This document shows, in pieces, positions 17,197 through 25,475 of a DNA stretch of 64,000 bases. Position 1 is the first letter of the stretch. Each line of letters begins with the position of its first letter. The notes under the pieces were generated by a model. The model was not told where the DNA came from. It did not search any database and was given only the letters and a program-made list of their open reading frames with translations. A program made the position numbers and the translations under genes. This stretch comes from an uncultured Clostridia bacterium (GTDB taxonomy: Bacteria > Bacillota > Clostridia > Christensenellales > Borkfalkiaceae), in contig CAKQWM010000001.1 of NCBI GenBank assembly GCA_934278995.1, positions 186,001-250,000 of the forward strand. Direction: 5' to 3'.

Positions 17197-17420
17197 AATA
17201 TTTTACCTTTCGATTCGTTGAATGGATTCCGATATGCGCTATTTTACGCTATACGTCATCATACGGTTATACGGCGCCAAGTAGAAAGTAACGGCAATTA
17301 AACCGTCAATCGCTCTCAAAATCAGGAATAAACGGCGCTTAGAAAAAGTCTTACGTAAACCGCCATAAAACACAAAGCAATACGCTTTTTTTAACGCTTT
17401 ATAAAATTGCGCCGGCTAAG

Positions 17421-17456
17421 TTTAAAAAAAACAAACGACGACAAAAAACGTCGTCG
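17421..17456 (-). terminator. terminator after tRNA-Ser
   Basis: On the reverse strand CGACGAC and GTCGTCG pair and are followed by TTTGTTTTTTTT. Confidence 0.85.
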
Positions 17457-17462
17457 CTTATT

Positions 17463-17553
17463 TGGCGGAGAAGGCGGGATTTGGACCCGCGCTACCTTTA
17501 ACAGTACTACTCCCTTAGCAGGGGAGCCCCTTCAGCCACTTGGGTACTTCTCC
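17463..17553 (-). tRNA. tRNA-Ser(GCT)
   Basis: 91-nt class II tRNA: acceptor GGAGAAG/CTTCTCC, anticodon arm CTCCC-CTGCTAA-GGGAG with anticodon GCT, long variable arm, encoded CCA. Confidence 0.94.
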
Positions 17554-17677
17554 GTAACTGAATTAAAACGATTGTTATTAAAGCCTTTAAATCATAACAC
17601 AAAAACAATGTCTTGTCAAAAAAAATAAAAGGATTTCCGAATTTTTTTATTTTTGCGCGCTATTTGATAGAAAATAT

Positions 17678-17706
17678 TTGACAAAACGTCCGTTTAAGTT
17701 TATAAT
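17678..17706 (+). promoter_or_regulatory. promoter of the tRNA-Arg locus
   Basis: TTGACA (17678-17683), 17-bp spacer, TATAAT (17701-17706). The leader includes a 9-bp hairpin GTTTTCGGC/GCCGAAAAC (17753-17778) followed by T-rich sequence, which could attenuate. Confidence 0.8.
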
Positions 17707-17789
17707 CATATAGCAAATTGAAACGGCAAACCGTTTATTTGCCCGTTTTCGGCGCCGTAGAGCCGAAAACCCGTATTTTTATTTTATTT

Positions 17790-17836
17790 GCGCCATTAGC
17801 TCAATTGGATAGAGCGTTGGTCTACGGAACCAAAGG
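17790..17836 (+). pseudogene. truncated 5' copy of tRNA-Arg
   Basis: 47 bp identical to the first 47 bp of the intact tRNA 71 bp downstream, through the anticodon stem (ending ACCAAAGG). It then breaks off into 24 unrelated bp. It lacks the T arm and 3' acceptor strand, so it cannot be a functional tRNA. It looks like a scar of recombination at the same tRNA target used by the ICE. Confidence 0.85.
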
Positions 17837-17860
17837 CGAAAACAACTAAATAATCGATAT

Positions 17861-17937
17861 GCGCCATTAGCTCAATTGGATAGAGCGTTGGTCTACGGAA
17901 CCAAAGGTTAGGGATTCGAGCTCCTTATGGCGCGCCA
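17861..17937 (+). tRNA. tRNA-Arg(ACG), ICE attachment target
   Basis: 77-nt cloverleaf with encoded CCA: acceptor GCGCCAT/ATGGCGC, anticodon arm TTGGT-CTACGGA-ACCAA with anticodon ACG, T arm AGGGA-TTCGAGC-TCCTT. The 3' part from CTACGGA onward is repeated at attR 39 kb away, so the 3' half of this gene was supplied by the ICE. Confidence 0.95.
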
Positions 17938-17941
17938 AAAA
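17893..17941 (+). repeat. attL core
   Basis: The sequence from CTACGGAACCAAAGGTT through the encoded CCA and AAAA matches attR at 47 of 49 positions. The two differences are an A-T in place of a G-C pair in the T stem. Confidence 0.9.
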
Positions 17942-17974
17942 CAGCCCAAAATCAAGCGTTTTGGGCTGTTTTTT
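17942..17974 (+). terminator. terminator of tRNA-Arg supplied by the ICE
   Basis: CAGCCCAAAA and TTTTGGGCTG stem followed by T6. It differs from the old chromosomal terminator now found at attR. Confidence 0.85.
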
Positions 17975-18011
17975 ACTCATTTTTGGTCTTTTTGTGCTTA
18001 CCTTAGCGTTT

Positions 18012-18124
18012 GTTCTAATAAAAATCGCAAAAATTTATTAGAACAAAATGCAATTCTATCTCTGCTCGCGAAAATGCTCGAAAATGCCGAAAATGGCTCT
18101 GTTCTAATAAAAGTTCTAATAAAA
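18012..18124. promoter_or_regulatory. integrase arm-type repeats, left end
   Basis: GTTCTAATAAA (18012-18022) with its inverted partner TTTATTAGAAC (18034-18044), and two abutting direct copies of GTTCTAATAAAA (18101-18112, 18113-18124). The same 12-bp units occur at the right end. The rest of 17938-18236 shows nothing else. Confidence 0.75.
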
Positions 18125-18236
18125 TTGAAAATTTTTGTGCAGGAGCGGCGGTTATTCTTATTGTTGTTGACTATTGTTTTATATTCGCCACAACTATTTA
18201 TTTATGAAAAAAGGACGCCGATCGGCGTCCTTTATC

Positions 18237-19589
18237 CTACATTTCGATAGGGTTCTTTTTTAATCCTTTAAGAGATTGCTCGTCCTTGTAAGCAAGATAT
18301 TCTTCAAGGGAATTGAAACCGAGTTTTTTCATTTCATCGATTGCCTGCATAAGTATTTCTACATTTTTTCTGTCTTGTGCGGGCGGCTTTTCTTCTGTCG
18401 GTTCTTCATACGCTTGCGTAAGAGTTTGTGCTGCTTTTACCTTTGCACTGAAATCCAAGTGAGAATAAACATCTGCCGTCGTTCCGAAATTTGAGTGCCC
18501 AAGCCATTCCTGTATTTCTTTCAATTGCACCCCGTTTGCCAAAAGGTTGCTTGCACAACTGTGCCGTAAATCGTGCAGACGGATATGTCGCAGATTTTTC
18601 TCTTTCAGCAAATCGGCAAACTTTTTCGTCATGTGGTCGGGGTAGATTATTTTGCCGTTTTCCTCTACGCAGACGTAATCAAGATAGCGTGTATCGTAAG
18701 TATTCCCGTAAAACCGTTTATTCTCTTCTATCTGTGCCTTATGCTTTAACAGAGCGGATTCTACGGCGGGGATAAGCGGTAACGTGCGATGGCTCTTTTC
18801 GGTTTTCAAATCGTCGGTTAAAATGACTTCTTTGTCCACGACGAGCAGTTTGTGATTTACGGTTATCAGTTTATGCTCAAAATCAATTGCGCTCCAACGA
18901 AGTCCCAAAACCTCGCTCCGACGAAATCCATAATAAGCCGCAAGCATAAACGGTATTTCGAGTTTATGTCCTTTTATTGCCACAAAAAATGCTTTCATCT
19001 CGTTTTTATCGTAGAAGGACATGGTTGCTTTTTCTTTCTTAATAGAATCTATAAAATCAAACGGATTATCTGGAATAAGTTTGTTTCTGTATGCCTGTCT
19101 TAAGGCAGGACGAAGCACACAATTATAATGTTTAAGGGTTATTCTTTTTACTCCGTGTTTTAGTCTATCCTCGTAAAAATCGGTAATTTCTTTTTCGGTA
19201 ATATCTATAAGCCGTAATTTTTTCGGGTCGAAATAAGCCTTAAAAAGTTTTATGTAGTGTTTTAAGTATAAACTATATACGGACGGAGACAATTCCGATT
19301 TTTTGCTTTCTACGTATTTCAGACAATAATCCGAAAACAGCATAGTCGCTTCCGCTTTATCCACGTTTTTAGGCTTTGTACGGTTTTCGAGTTTATTGAA
19401 CAGATTTGTCTGTTCTTCTTCAAATTCCTGTAACTTTTGCGCGAGAATTTCTTTTGCTTCTTTTTTGTTCCCACGTTCCTTCAAGCCCGTGGCATACCAC
19501 TTATATTTTTGTTTTCCCGCTTCGTCTTTATAGCCGATTACCGCGTATAAATAGCCTTTTTTAGATTGTAGCGTTCCTTTTAATTCCAT
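18237..19589 (-). CDS. int: tyrosine recombinase (ICE integrase)
   Basis: Catalyses integration and excision at tRNA-Arg. It has an N-terminal AP2-like arm-binding region (LQSKKGYLYAVIGYKDEAGKQ), a core-binding SAM-like domain and a C-terminal catalytic domain. The catalytic residues visible are R in AYYGFRRSEVLGLRW, H-x-x-R in LHDLRHSCAS, H in GHSNFGTTADVYSH and the nucleophile Tyr in the same motif. ~450 aa. The start is ATG 19589, overlapping the xis stop (TAATG); a TTG three codons upstream is less likely. It is transcribed toward the tRNA and is the last gene of the leftward block. Confidence 0.95.
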   Translation of the reverse strand: MELKGTLQSKKGYLYAVIGYKDEAGKQKYKWYATGLKERGNKKEAKEILAQKLQEFEEEQTNLFNKLENRTKPKNVDKAEATMLFSDYCLKYVESKKSELSPSVYSLYLKHYIKLFKAYFDPKKLRLIDITEKEITDFYEDRLKHGVKRITLKHYNCVLRPALRQAYRNKLIPDNPFDFIDSIKKEKATMSFYDKNEMKAFFVAIKGHKLEIPFMLAAYYGFRRSEVLGLRWSAIDFEHKLITVNHKLLVVDKEVILTDDLKTEKSHRTLPLIPAVESALLKHKAQIEENKRFYGNTYDTRYLDYVCVEENGKIIYPDHMTKKFADLLKEKNLRHIRLHDLRHSCASNLLANGVQLKEIQEWLGHSNFGTTADVYSHLDFSAKVKAAQTLTQAYEEPTEEKPPAQDRKNVEILMQAIDEMKKLGFNSLEEYLAYKDEQSLKGLKKNPIEM

Positions 19590-19777
19590 TACGAACAACC
19601 TCTCGAAACATACTCTATAACGGTTGATTTAAGTATTTTGTATTCGCGACCCACCTTGCGTGATTTTATTTCTCCCTCCTTTACGAGTTTATAAGCGAGA
19701 ACTTGCCCGATTTGCAGCATTTCTTTTAACTGCTCGACGCTCACAACATCGGGGTAGTCCTTAAACATTTCATTCAT
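19589..19777 (-). CDS. xis: excisionase-like HTH protein
   Basis: 62-aa protein with the excisionase/MerR-type winged-helix pattern VSVEQLKEMLQIGQVLAYKLVKEGEIKSRKVGREYKI. It probably directs the integrase toward excision. The ATG at 19777 overlaps the upstream stop (ATGA), and AGGAGG lies 10 nt upstream. Confidence 0.8.
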   Translation of the reverse strand: MNEMFKDYPDVVSVEQLKEMLQIGQVLAYKLVKEGEIKSRKVGREYKILKSTVIEYVSRGCS

Positions 19778-20553
19778 AAGCAAAAGCCCTCCTGTAAGGG
19801 TATGTATATTTGTTCCTGTAAATTTTCGATAAGATCGTCTATAATGTATTCAAAATCACTTTTATCGACGTTGGCAAGATTTCCGTATACATCCAAACGA
19901 TAAATATCCGCATCGTACGTGTCGCCTATAAAAAACCTTAACCGACTGAGATCCGTCGCATTTTCTTTAACGATATACTCCAAAATATCTTCGGTAACGA
20001 AATCGTAGTCGGTTATTGTGTCCGTTAGGCTGGTTCCGTGCTTATTATCAAATTCGGCACATTTGTTCCAAAGTTTGCAATACGTGTCATTGTGGTCGTA
20101 ACCCAAACCGTACTTAAACTCACTTAAATCGTCCATAAAAGACAGTTTCTCAAAATCTTCTTCATTTGAAACATAAAACTCGCCATAATGAAATACGGCA
20201 ACGGCGTCGGTATCGATTCGAATATTCCGTCCTTTTTTGTCAATAAAAACTACGGGGCTTTCGGACAGATTTTTTATGTAAACATAATCGGAAAACCACT
20301 TGTCGAAGTAATCGTGTTTCATATCTAAAAAACTTTTCGGGGGATTGTAAAACAATTCTTCTTTGTATCCGAAATATCTATCGTTGAATTGCTCCACTAT
20401 CGAAATATAATCTTCGACGGTATCGGCAAGGGCAAGGTCTCCGAGCACTTCTTCACCGTATCCGCCGTTGCTTAAATACATATCGCCGTTAAATTCTCTC
20501 GAACTTAAAATATTTCCTTCCGGCGTTATTATGGCAATTTGTCCTCTTGTCAA
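19774..20553 (-). CDS. ICE accessory protein, unknown
   Basis: 259 aa, acidic, no membrane segment. It begins MTRGQIAIITPEGNILSSREFNG and has aromatic acidic stretches (DMKHDYFDKWFSDYVYIKN). No family recognised. It is coupled to xis by an ATGA overlap, so it may be expressed when the element excises. Confidence 0.6.
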   Translation of the reverse strand: MTRGQIAIITPEGNILSSREFNGDMYLSNGGYGEEVLGDLALADTVEDYISIVEQFNDRYFGYKEELFYNPPKSFLDMKHDYFDKWFSDYVYIKNLSESPVVFIDKKGRNIRIDTDAVAVFHYGEFYVSNEEDFEKLSFMDDLSEFKYGLGYDHNDTYCKLWNKCAEFDNKHGTSLTDTITDYDFVTEDILEYIVKENATDLSRLRFFIGDTYDADIYRLDVYGNLANVDKSDFEYIIDDLIENLQEQIYIPLQEGFCL

Positions 20554-20565
20554 AATAACCCTCCT

Positions 20566-21192
20566 TTACATTTGACTTTGTTCTTCGCGGAATCTGCGGT
20601 AAAGTCCGCCGTCTTCATTTCGTACGTTTTCTGCAAAAAAAGATAGTGCGTGACTGTAATCACTGTCCTCGTCATATAGCAAACAGTAGCACCATTCGTC
20701 GCGTTCTACGGTAATACCGAAAGACGTAAGAATTCCTTTCAGATAAAAAGCGTAGGTTTCTATCCGTCCGTCTCTGCTTTCATAGTGTTCTTTCGGTACA
20801 ACTTCCGAATAGTTACAAAGCGTACCGTCCCTAAGAGATGATTGCAGGTAATCAGCGGTTTCCTTTGCGTCGTATTGAGTAAGAATATCGCGTAAAATGC
20901 GCGCGGCTTCATCCGTCGTTTCCGTTGACAGCCGTTCGGCAACGGTACGCAAATCAGGGGATAAGTCATCGTATAAGTCGATTATTCGCTTATCTATATA
21001 CTGTTCCTGTTTCCTGTCCGGCGCGACGAAAATCTTGACGGTATCGAAATCGAAAACGTTGGCGGCGTGCGGCACGGCTCTTGGGTGTCGGGTATAGTAG
21101 AGCGGAATGTCGTTTTCGAGCAAAGAACCGAAAAAATCCCGTATTGTTTTGTTCGGCACTTCTTCTATGATTAAATTTTTAGGTTTCGTCAT
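20566..21192 (-). CDS. ICE accessory protein, unknown
   Basis: 208 aa starting at ATG 21192 (MTKPKNLIIEEVPNK) with GGGAGG upstream, overlapping the 3' end of the cytosine methyltransferase by 14 nt. Acidic, soluble and unrecognised. It ends in QSQM-stop, one of several genes here ending in Met. Confidence 0.6.
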   Translation of the reverse strand: MTKPKNLIIEEVPNKTIRDFFGSLLENDIPLYYTRHPRAVPHAANVFDFDTVKIFVAPDRKQEQYIDKRIIDLYDDLSPDLRTVAERLSTETTDEAARILRDILTQYDAKETADYLQSSLRDGTLCNYSEVVPKEHYESRDGRIETYAFYLKGILTSFGITVERDEWCYCLLYDEDSDYSHALSFFAENVRNEDGGLYRRFREEQSQM

Positions 21193-22303
21193 TTTTACAA
21201 TCCTCCCGCAGGACGGCGAACATGGGTAGTTCACAAAGCAGTTCAAACGGCGTTTTATAACGCTTTCCAAATACCTTATGTTCCCATTCCACGCCGTAAA
21301 GCTGCCCGAACACAGCCATAAGCACTGTTACGACGATACTGTTTCCCGCCTGACTGTAAATATCCGTTTCGGAAACGTAAACAATACGTTCTTTCTTGCC
21401 TGTGCTTTCATTTTTACGATAATAATACCTGCTTTTATAATAGTCTTTATCTTCAAAGCCCATAAAACGCAAGGCTTCGAGCGGCGTAAGGTGCCGTATG
21501 TTTTTTTCACGCGAAGAATGTTCGTCCAAAATATAATTGCCTTGTTTTGTGGTAAGGCAATCGAATATTCCTTCGATACATAAAACTTCGTTGCATTGCT
21601 TAAATATCGCCCCTTTAATTTTTCCGAGCGGCATAATTCTGAACGTGTCCAAAAAATAGCGATTATATGGTTCTACGTCGTCGAGCGTTTTTGTGTAATA
21701 TTTGTCATTTACCTTGTGTTCGAGTAAATCTTTAATGCGGACGCCCGAATCGTAACCATGCGGGTATTCGAAATCGATTTTCAAATCCTTGCGAATGGCA
21801 ACGAGAATAAGCCTTGTACGGTTTTGCGGAACGTTAAAATATTTTGCGTTGAGAATATCCGCGTTCAGTCTGTAACCGAGTCCCGAAAGCGTGTGACAAA
21901 ACTTCCTGTAAGTATGGATGTGTTTTATCGAAATAACGGCGGCAACGTTTTCCCAAACGACGATTTTCGGCTTTGAAAGTGCTATGAGTTTTATGTAATA
22001 CCACATCAGGCTGGAACGCGTGCCGGAACCTTCTTCGCCTCCCTTGCCGAGTCCTGCGTTGGAAAAATCCTGACACGGCGTTCCGCCTACAAGCAAATCA
22101 AGATCTTGCGGAATAGGTTTTTGGTTTATGTTTTCGAGATTGCCGAAATTTTTATTCGTCGATTCTTTATGTATTGCGCAATAGGCTTTTATAGCCGGAA
22201 TATCTATCTCGCTGAAAAAAGACAACTCGTATGGTATTCCGAGCATTTTAAGAGCCTTTTCGGGCGCTCCTATGCCGGAACATACCGTGGCGACTTTCAA
22301 CAC
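21179..22303 (-). CDS. DNA (cytosine-5) methyltransferase, orphan
   Basis: C5-MTase with the SAM motif VATVCSGIGAPEKAL, catalytic loop GGTPCQDFSNAG, WENV, QNRTRLILVAIR, and the C-terminal QAGNSIVV. The region between the catalytic loop and motif IX likely holds the target recognition domain. No restriction endonuclease is beside it, so a role in protecting the transferred DNA from host restriction is likely. 374 aa. Confidence 0.93.
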   Translation of the reverse strand: MLKVATVCSGIGAPEKALKMLGIPYELSFFSEIDIPAIKAYCAIHKESTNKNFGNLENINQKPIPQDLDLLVGGTPCQDFSNAGLGKGGEEGSGTRSSLMWYYIKLIALSKPKIVVWENVAAVISIKHIHTYRKFCHTLSGLGYRLNADILNAKYFNVPQNRTRLILVAIRKDLKIDFEYPHGYDSGVRIKDLLEHKVNDKYYTKTLDDVEPYNRYFLDTFRIMPLGKIKGAIFKQCNEVLCIEGIFDCLTTKQGNYILDEHSSREKNIRHLTPLEALRFMGFEDKDYYKSRYYYRKNESTGKKERIVYVSETDIYSQAGNSIVVTVLMAVFGQLYGVEWEHKVFGKRYKTPFELLCELPMFAVLREDCKNDET

Positions 22304-22318
22304 TTGTTTTATCCTCCT

Positions 22319-23218
22319 TTACATTTCCGTTCCCGTAGTTAGTCGAACCACCCTTTGACGTGACGTATAAGCCGATTTAAGGGCGTTTAGGGCGTTTTCT
22401 ATCGTTATTTGTCCGTAAGTGGACGAACCGCGTTTCGTGTCCCATTTGGAACGATACAGTCCCGAAGAACGAAATATGCGGTCTATCTGCGAAGCGTCCT
22501 GTGTCCACCATGCAAGAATGGAACAAAGGGCAAAATCCGCCGAACTATGACTTACTGAGCCGTCAAAGTTTCCGTTATACAGTTTGTTAAACCGTTCGGC
22601 AATTCGGCTGTCACGTATTTTTTCCAACAACTCGGAATCCGTGTGCGTGCAATCGGAACGAACGATAATCGCTTCTGCCTTTTTTCCGACGTATTCTTCG
22701 TTGACCTTCAAGAGAACGTCCGAGTAATCCTTAATTTTTGTCGTGTCTGACAATAGATTTCCCGTCATACACATAAAACGGTATCTCGAATACATTTCAA
22801 CTCCGCGCTTATCGTTTTTCTTCATTGCGTCGGCTGGCAGAGTGCCGCGAACGAGAATATGGATACCCGTGCCGCTTAATGACGTTTCGGCATAGGTGTC
22901 AGAGAAAATTTGCAACAATTCCTGCGCGTCGGTAGTCAGAACAGCGCCCGTGTCTTTATCAACGGCGTGGTCAAGGTCGATAAACGTTATGCCTTCGCCG
23001 AGAGCAAAAACAAGACCGCCGTAACGGTTTCTTTCGCAGTATCTTTTTGCCGTTTCAAAGTCTGTCCACGTGTCCGGCTCGTTGCTTTTGGCAAACTTGC
23101 TCGTTACGGGACTGATGATTATTTTTTGATACTTATTTTTGTTTTTATCGTAATAACTTCGGTAAACGCACCATTGTTTAAGCGTTTTCAGTTCTTGCGG
23201 TATGTTTGAATAAATCAT
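22319..23218 (-). CDS. primase-polymerase (AEP-like) of the ICE
   Basis: 299 aa from ATG 23218 with a perfect AGGAGG; the longer frame upstream is not needed. It resembles phage and plasmid primase-polymerases. The start is MIYSNIPQELKTLKQWCVYR, then GLVFALGEGITFIDLDHAVD with the DxD metal motif, and SLSGTGIHILVRG with the SGxGxH motif. The C-terminal helical part has AWWTQDASQIDRIFRSSGL and RKW-like residues typical of the PriCT/NrS-1 group. It probably primes or copies the element after transfer. Confidence 0.75.
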   Translation of the reverse strand: MIYSNIPQELKTLKQWCVYRSYYDKNKNKYQKIIISPVTSKFAKSNEPDTWTDFETAKRYCERNRYGGLVFALGEGITFIDLDHAVDKDTGAVLTTDAQELLQIFSDTYAETSLSGTGIHILVRGTLPADAMKKNDKRGVEMYSRYRFMCMTGNLLSDTTKIKDYSDVLLKVNEEYVGKKAEAIIVRSDCTHTDSELLEKIRDSRIAERFNKLYNGNFDGSVSHSSADFALCSILAWWTQDASQIDRIFRSSGLYRSKWDTKRGSSTYGQITIENALNALKSAYTSRQRVVRLTTGTEM

Positions 23219-23225
23219 AGTCCTC

Positions 23226-23687
23226 CTAAAAACCCATAAAACCGAAAGCAACGGTAACAGCGACAACGTAAAATCTTTTGTCTTTGAAATAATCAAGGTC
23301 GGCGTCTGCCGTCCGTTCCCGTTCAACTCCGAAAGCATACGCAACGTTATGCGCCGCCCATTCTCCCGACATATCGGACAATGAAATCTTTATTCCTTGC
23401 ATTGACAGGCGACGGCGGATAAAACAAAGAATTTCAATTCTTTCTTTTTTTGTAAAGCGGTAAGATTTTTCTATTTTTACCGCGCTTTTGCCGAACGTGA
23501 TTTTTGCCGTGTTGCCGTTGCTTGTTGTATAGACGACAGTATTGCCTATGTGCTCGCACTCCGTAAACGTTCCGACTTTTACGGAGTTGATAGCGGACAG
23601 GGTTATAAGGTTGCAGATAAGCGCCGTTACCGATAAAATAAGACAGATAACGGCAATGATTAAACAAGTCTTTCGTATTGTAAACAC
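23226..23687 (-). CDS. small membrane protein, unknown
   Basis: 153 aa with an N-terminal hydrophobic helix (CLIIAVICLILSVTALICNLI) and a weaker C-terminal one (FYVVAVTVAFGFMGF), with a soluble middle. No family recognised. It lies between the primase-polymerase and a zinc-ribbon gene. Confidence 0.55.
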   Translation of the reverse strand: MFTIRKTCLIIAVICLILSVTALICNLITLSAINSVKVGTFTECEHIGNTVVYTTSNGNTAKITFGKSAVKIEKSYRFTKKERIEILCFIRRRLSMQGIKISLSDMSGEWAAHNVAYAFGVERERTADADLDYFKDKRFYVVAVTVAFGFMGF

Positions 23688-23693
23688 CTCGCT

Positions 23694-24188
23694 TTACATT
23701 TCAAGTTGGTATCTGTGCGACGTGTCGTATAGCACGACGTATTCGTTGATAATGCCGAGTGCCTCTTTATAATTGTCGCAGGCTTTAACGCGTTCGTAGA
23801 GTTCTTCGTAGTCGGAAAGTCTGTCTTTCTTTTGCAATTCTTTTTTTACAACGCCGAGAACATAGAAAACGTTCCCGTTTTCACCGCTCAAATCGATAAA
23901 AATAAGCGATTGTTCGCGGATTCGTTCTTTTTCCTGTTGTTTGCGTAAGATTTCGAGTTCTTTTTCGGATACGTCGTCTTCGACGTCGAAAACGGGACCG
24001 CAATCACAGGACAAAAGTTGTCCGCCGCAAGCAGGGCAACGCTCTACGTCGCATTGCGGTAAATGCTGTTGTCCGTAACGAAGTCCGCAATCACCGCAAC
24101 AGGCGTCTTTATCGTTTTCATACCAGTCGCCGTGATCGCCGATTTTGATAGGATTGTATAATTTGCCTTTTATAAGCAGTTTCGACAT
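23694..24188 (-). CDS. zinc-ribbon protein, unknown
   Basis: 164 aa with an N-terminal cluster of metal ligands (CCGDCGLRYGQQHLPQCD, CPACGGQLLSCDCG) and a charged helical middle (EKELEILRKQQEKERIRE). Of a type common on phages and ICEs; function unknown. Ends LEM-stop. Confidence 0.65.
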   Translation of the reverse strand: MSKLLIKGKLYNPIKIGDHGDWYENDKDACCGDCGLRYGQQHLPQCDVERCPACGGQLLSCDCGPVFDVEDDVSEKELEILRKQQEKERIREQSLIFIDLSGENGNVFYVLGVVKKELQKKDRLSDYEELYERVKACDNYKEALGIINEYVVLYDTSHRYQLEM

Positions 24189-24191
24189 GTT

Positions 24192-24905
24192 TCAGTTCTC
24201 CTTATAAACGGAAGCAAGCCGCTTGCGACTTGCTTCCCAGTAAGTTTTATTGATTTCAAAGCCTATAAATTTTCTGTCTGTTTCGACGCACGCCGCAGCC
24301 GTCGTTCCGCTGCCCATAAAGGGATCAAGTACGAGATCTCCCGATTTGGAACTGTTTTCCACGAGATTGCGGATAATAGGCAGCGGTTTTACCGTAGGAT
24401 GACCGTATAACCGTTTATCTTTTGCGTTTATGGGCAATTCGTAAACGGTAGTTGCGCTGTGATACGTTTTCGGCTGACAATATGCACCCCGTCTGAAATA
24501 CAGACAATACTCTTTATCCGAGAGATATTTATTGCAAAACAGCGGCGTAGCGTTGGTTTTATGCCATACGATAATATCCATTTTACATTTTCGTTGATTT
24601 ACGAAAAAATCTATGTATTGTGGAATTTGCGCACCGTTACACCAGATATAAATATTCGGAATCCGCATAACATCCCACATTGCCTTTAAGTGTACTTCCT
24701 CAATGCCTTTCGTAAGATTGCCGTCTTCGAGTTCGTCGTTCATCGGCTGTATGCTGCGTGCAAGGTCGCTTTTTCCGCCCGCTTTCGTTGAACGGATAAG
24801 ATATGGCGGGTCCGTTACGATTAAGTCCGCTTGCAAGCCTTGTTTTAGCATTTCTTCTATGCCGATAAGACAATCGATATTGTAAATTTCGTTTGTTTTA
24901 AGCAC
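24192..24905 (-). CDS. N6-adenine/N4-cytosine DNA methyltransferase, orphan
   Basis: Beta-class MTase: the catalytic VTDPPYLI comes first and the SAM motif DPFMGSGTTAAAC is near the C-terminus, followed by KFIGFEINKTYWE. 237 aa, GTG start at 24905. No matching nuclease is present. It is the second solitary MTase of the ICE and may modify DNA against restriction or affect regulation. Confidence 0.9.
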   Translation of the reverse strand: MLKTNEIYNIDCLIGIEEMLKQGLQADLIVTDPPYLIRSTKAGGKSDLARSIQPMNDELEDGNLTKGIEEVHLKAMWDVMRIPNIYIWCNGAQIPQYIDFFVNQRKCKMDIIVWHKTNATPLFCNKYLSDKEYCLYFRRGAYCQPKTYHSATTVYELPINAKDKRLYGHPTVKPLPIIRNLVENSSKSGDLVLDPFMGSGTTAAACVETDRKFIGFEINKTYWEASRKRLASVYKEN

Positions 24906-24935
24906 GTTTACCTCGCGTATAAAAGTTCTCCGTAA

Positions 24936-25475
24936 TTACATTTCCGACTGTGATTTATGCATTTGCGACTGTTGTTTTTTTATCTCTGCAATCCGTTCCG
25001 GCGGAAAAAAACCATAAATGCCCTCCGGACGTTCGATACCCATTTGCCTGTATTCCGAAGCAAGGTCTTCTTCAACGTCGCGCAATTCGGGTTCGTCGTC
25101 GCGCAGGTCGTAATATCGCCATTTACCGTCCTTACCGAATATATACATATATTCGCACCAAGTTCCGAGAGCGGTTTCAAGCGTGATTACTTTTGCGTCT
25201 ATGTTTTTTTCGCCACGGTCTCTGCCGTAGGCAACGACAACGTCGTCCTGCCTTTTATCGTAATCGAAAGAGTGAGGGAGACTTGGATCGGGGGAAATTA
25301 TCGGACCGAGCGAAGAAATATCTCCGAGCGCAAGCAGCGCGTCAACTCTTTTAGGCGTGGAATAGTGGTCTAACAGCATTGCGCCGTTATATGTGAGATA
25401 GCCGTCCGAATGGCAATAAATGCCGTAATACGTACCGTCCTGTTGTTCTTTACAAATTAAACTTCTTGTGCTCAA
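24936..25475 (-). CDS. phage/ICE conserved protein (STRSLI-type)
   Basis: 179 aa with a pattern common on phages and conjugative elements: MSTRSLICKEQQDGTYYGIYCHSDGYLTYNGAMLLDHY. Function unknown. The likely start is TTG 25475, served by AGGAGG that encodes the Glu codons at the end of the upstream gene. Ends SEM-stop. Confidence 0.7.
   Translation of the reverse strand: MSTRSLICKEQQDGTYYGIYCHSDGYLTYNGAMLLDHYSTPKRVDALLALGDISSLGPIISPDPSLPHSFDYDKRQDDVVVAYGRDRGEKNIDAKVITLETALGTWCEYMYIFGKDGKWRYYDLRDDEPELRDVEEDLASEYRQMGIERPEGIYGFFPPERIAEIKKQQSQMHKSQSEM

Noticed and set aside
22319..23344. Longer 341-aa form of the primase-polymerase
   Set aside because: The extra 42 residues overlap the upstream gene and the perfect AGGAGG points to the ATG at 23218.
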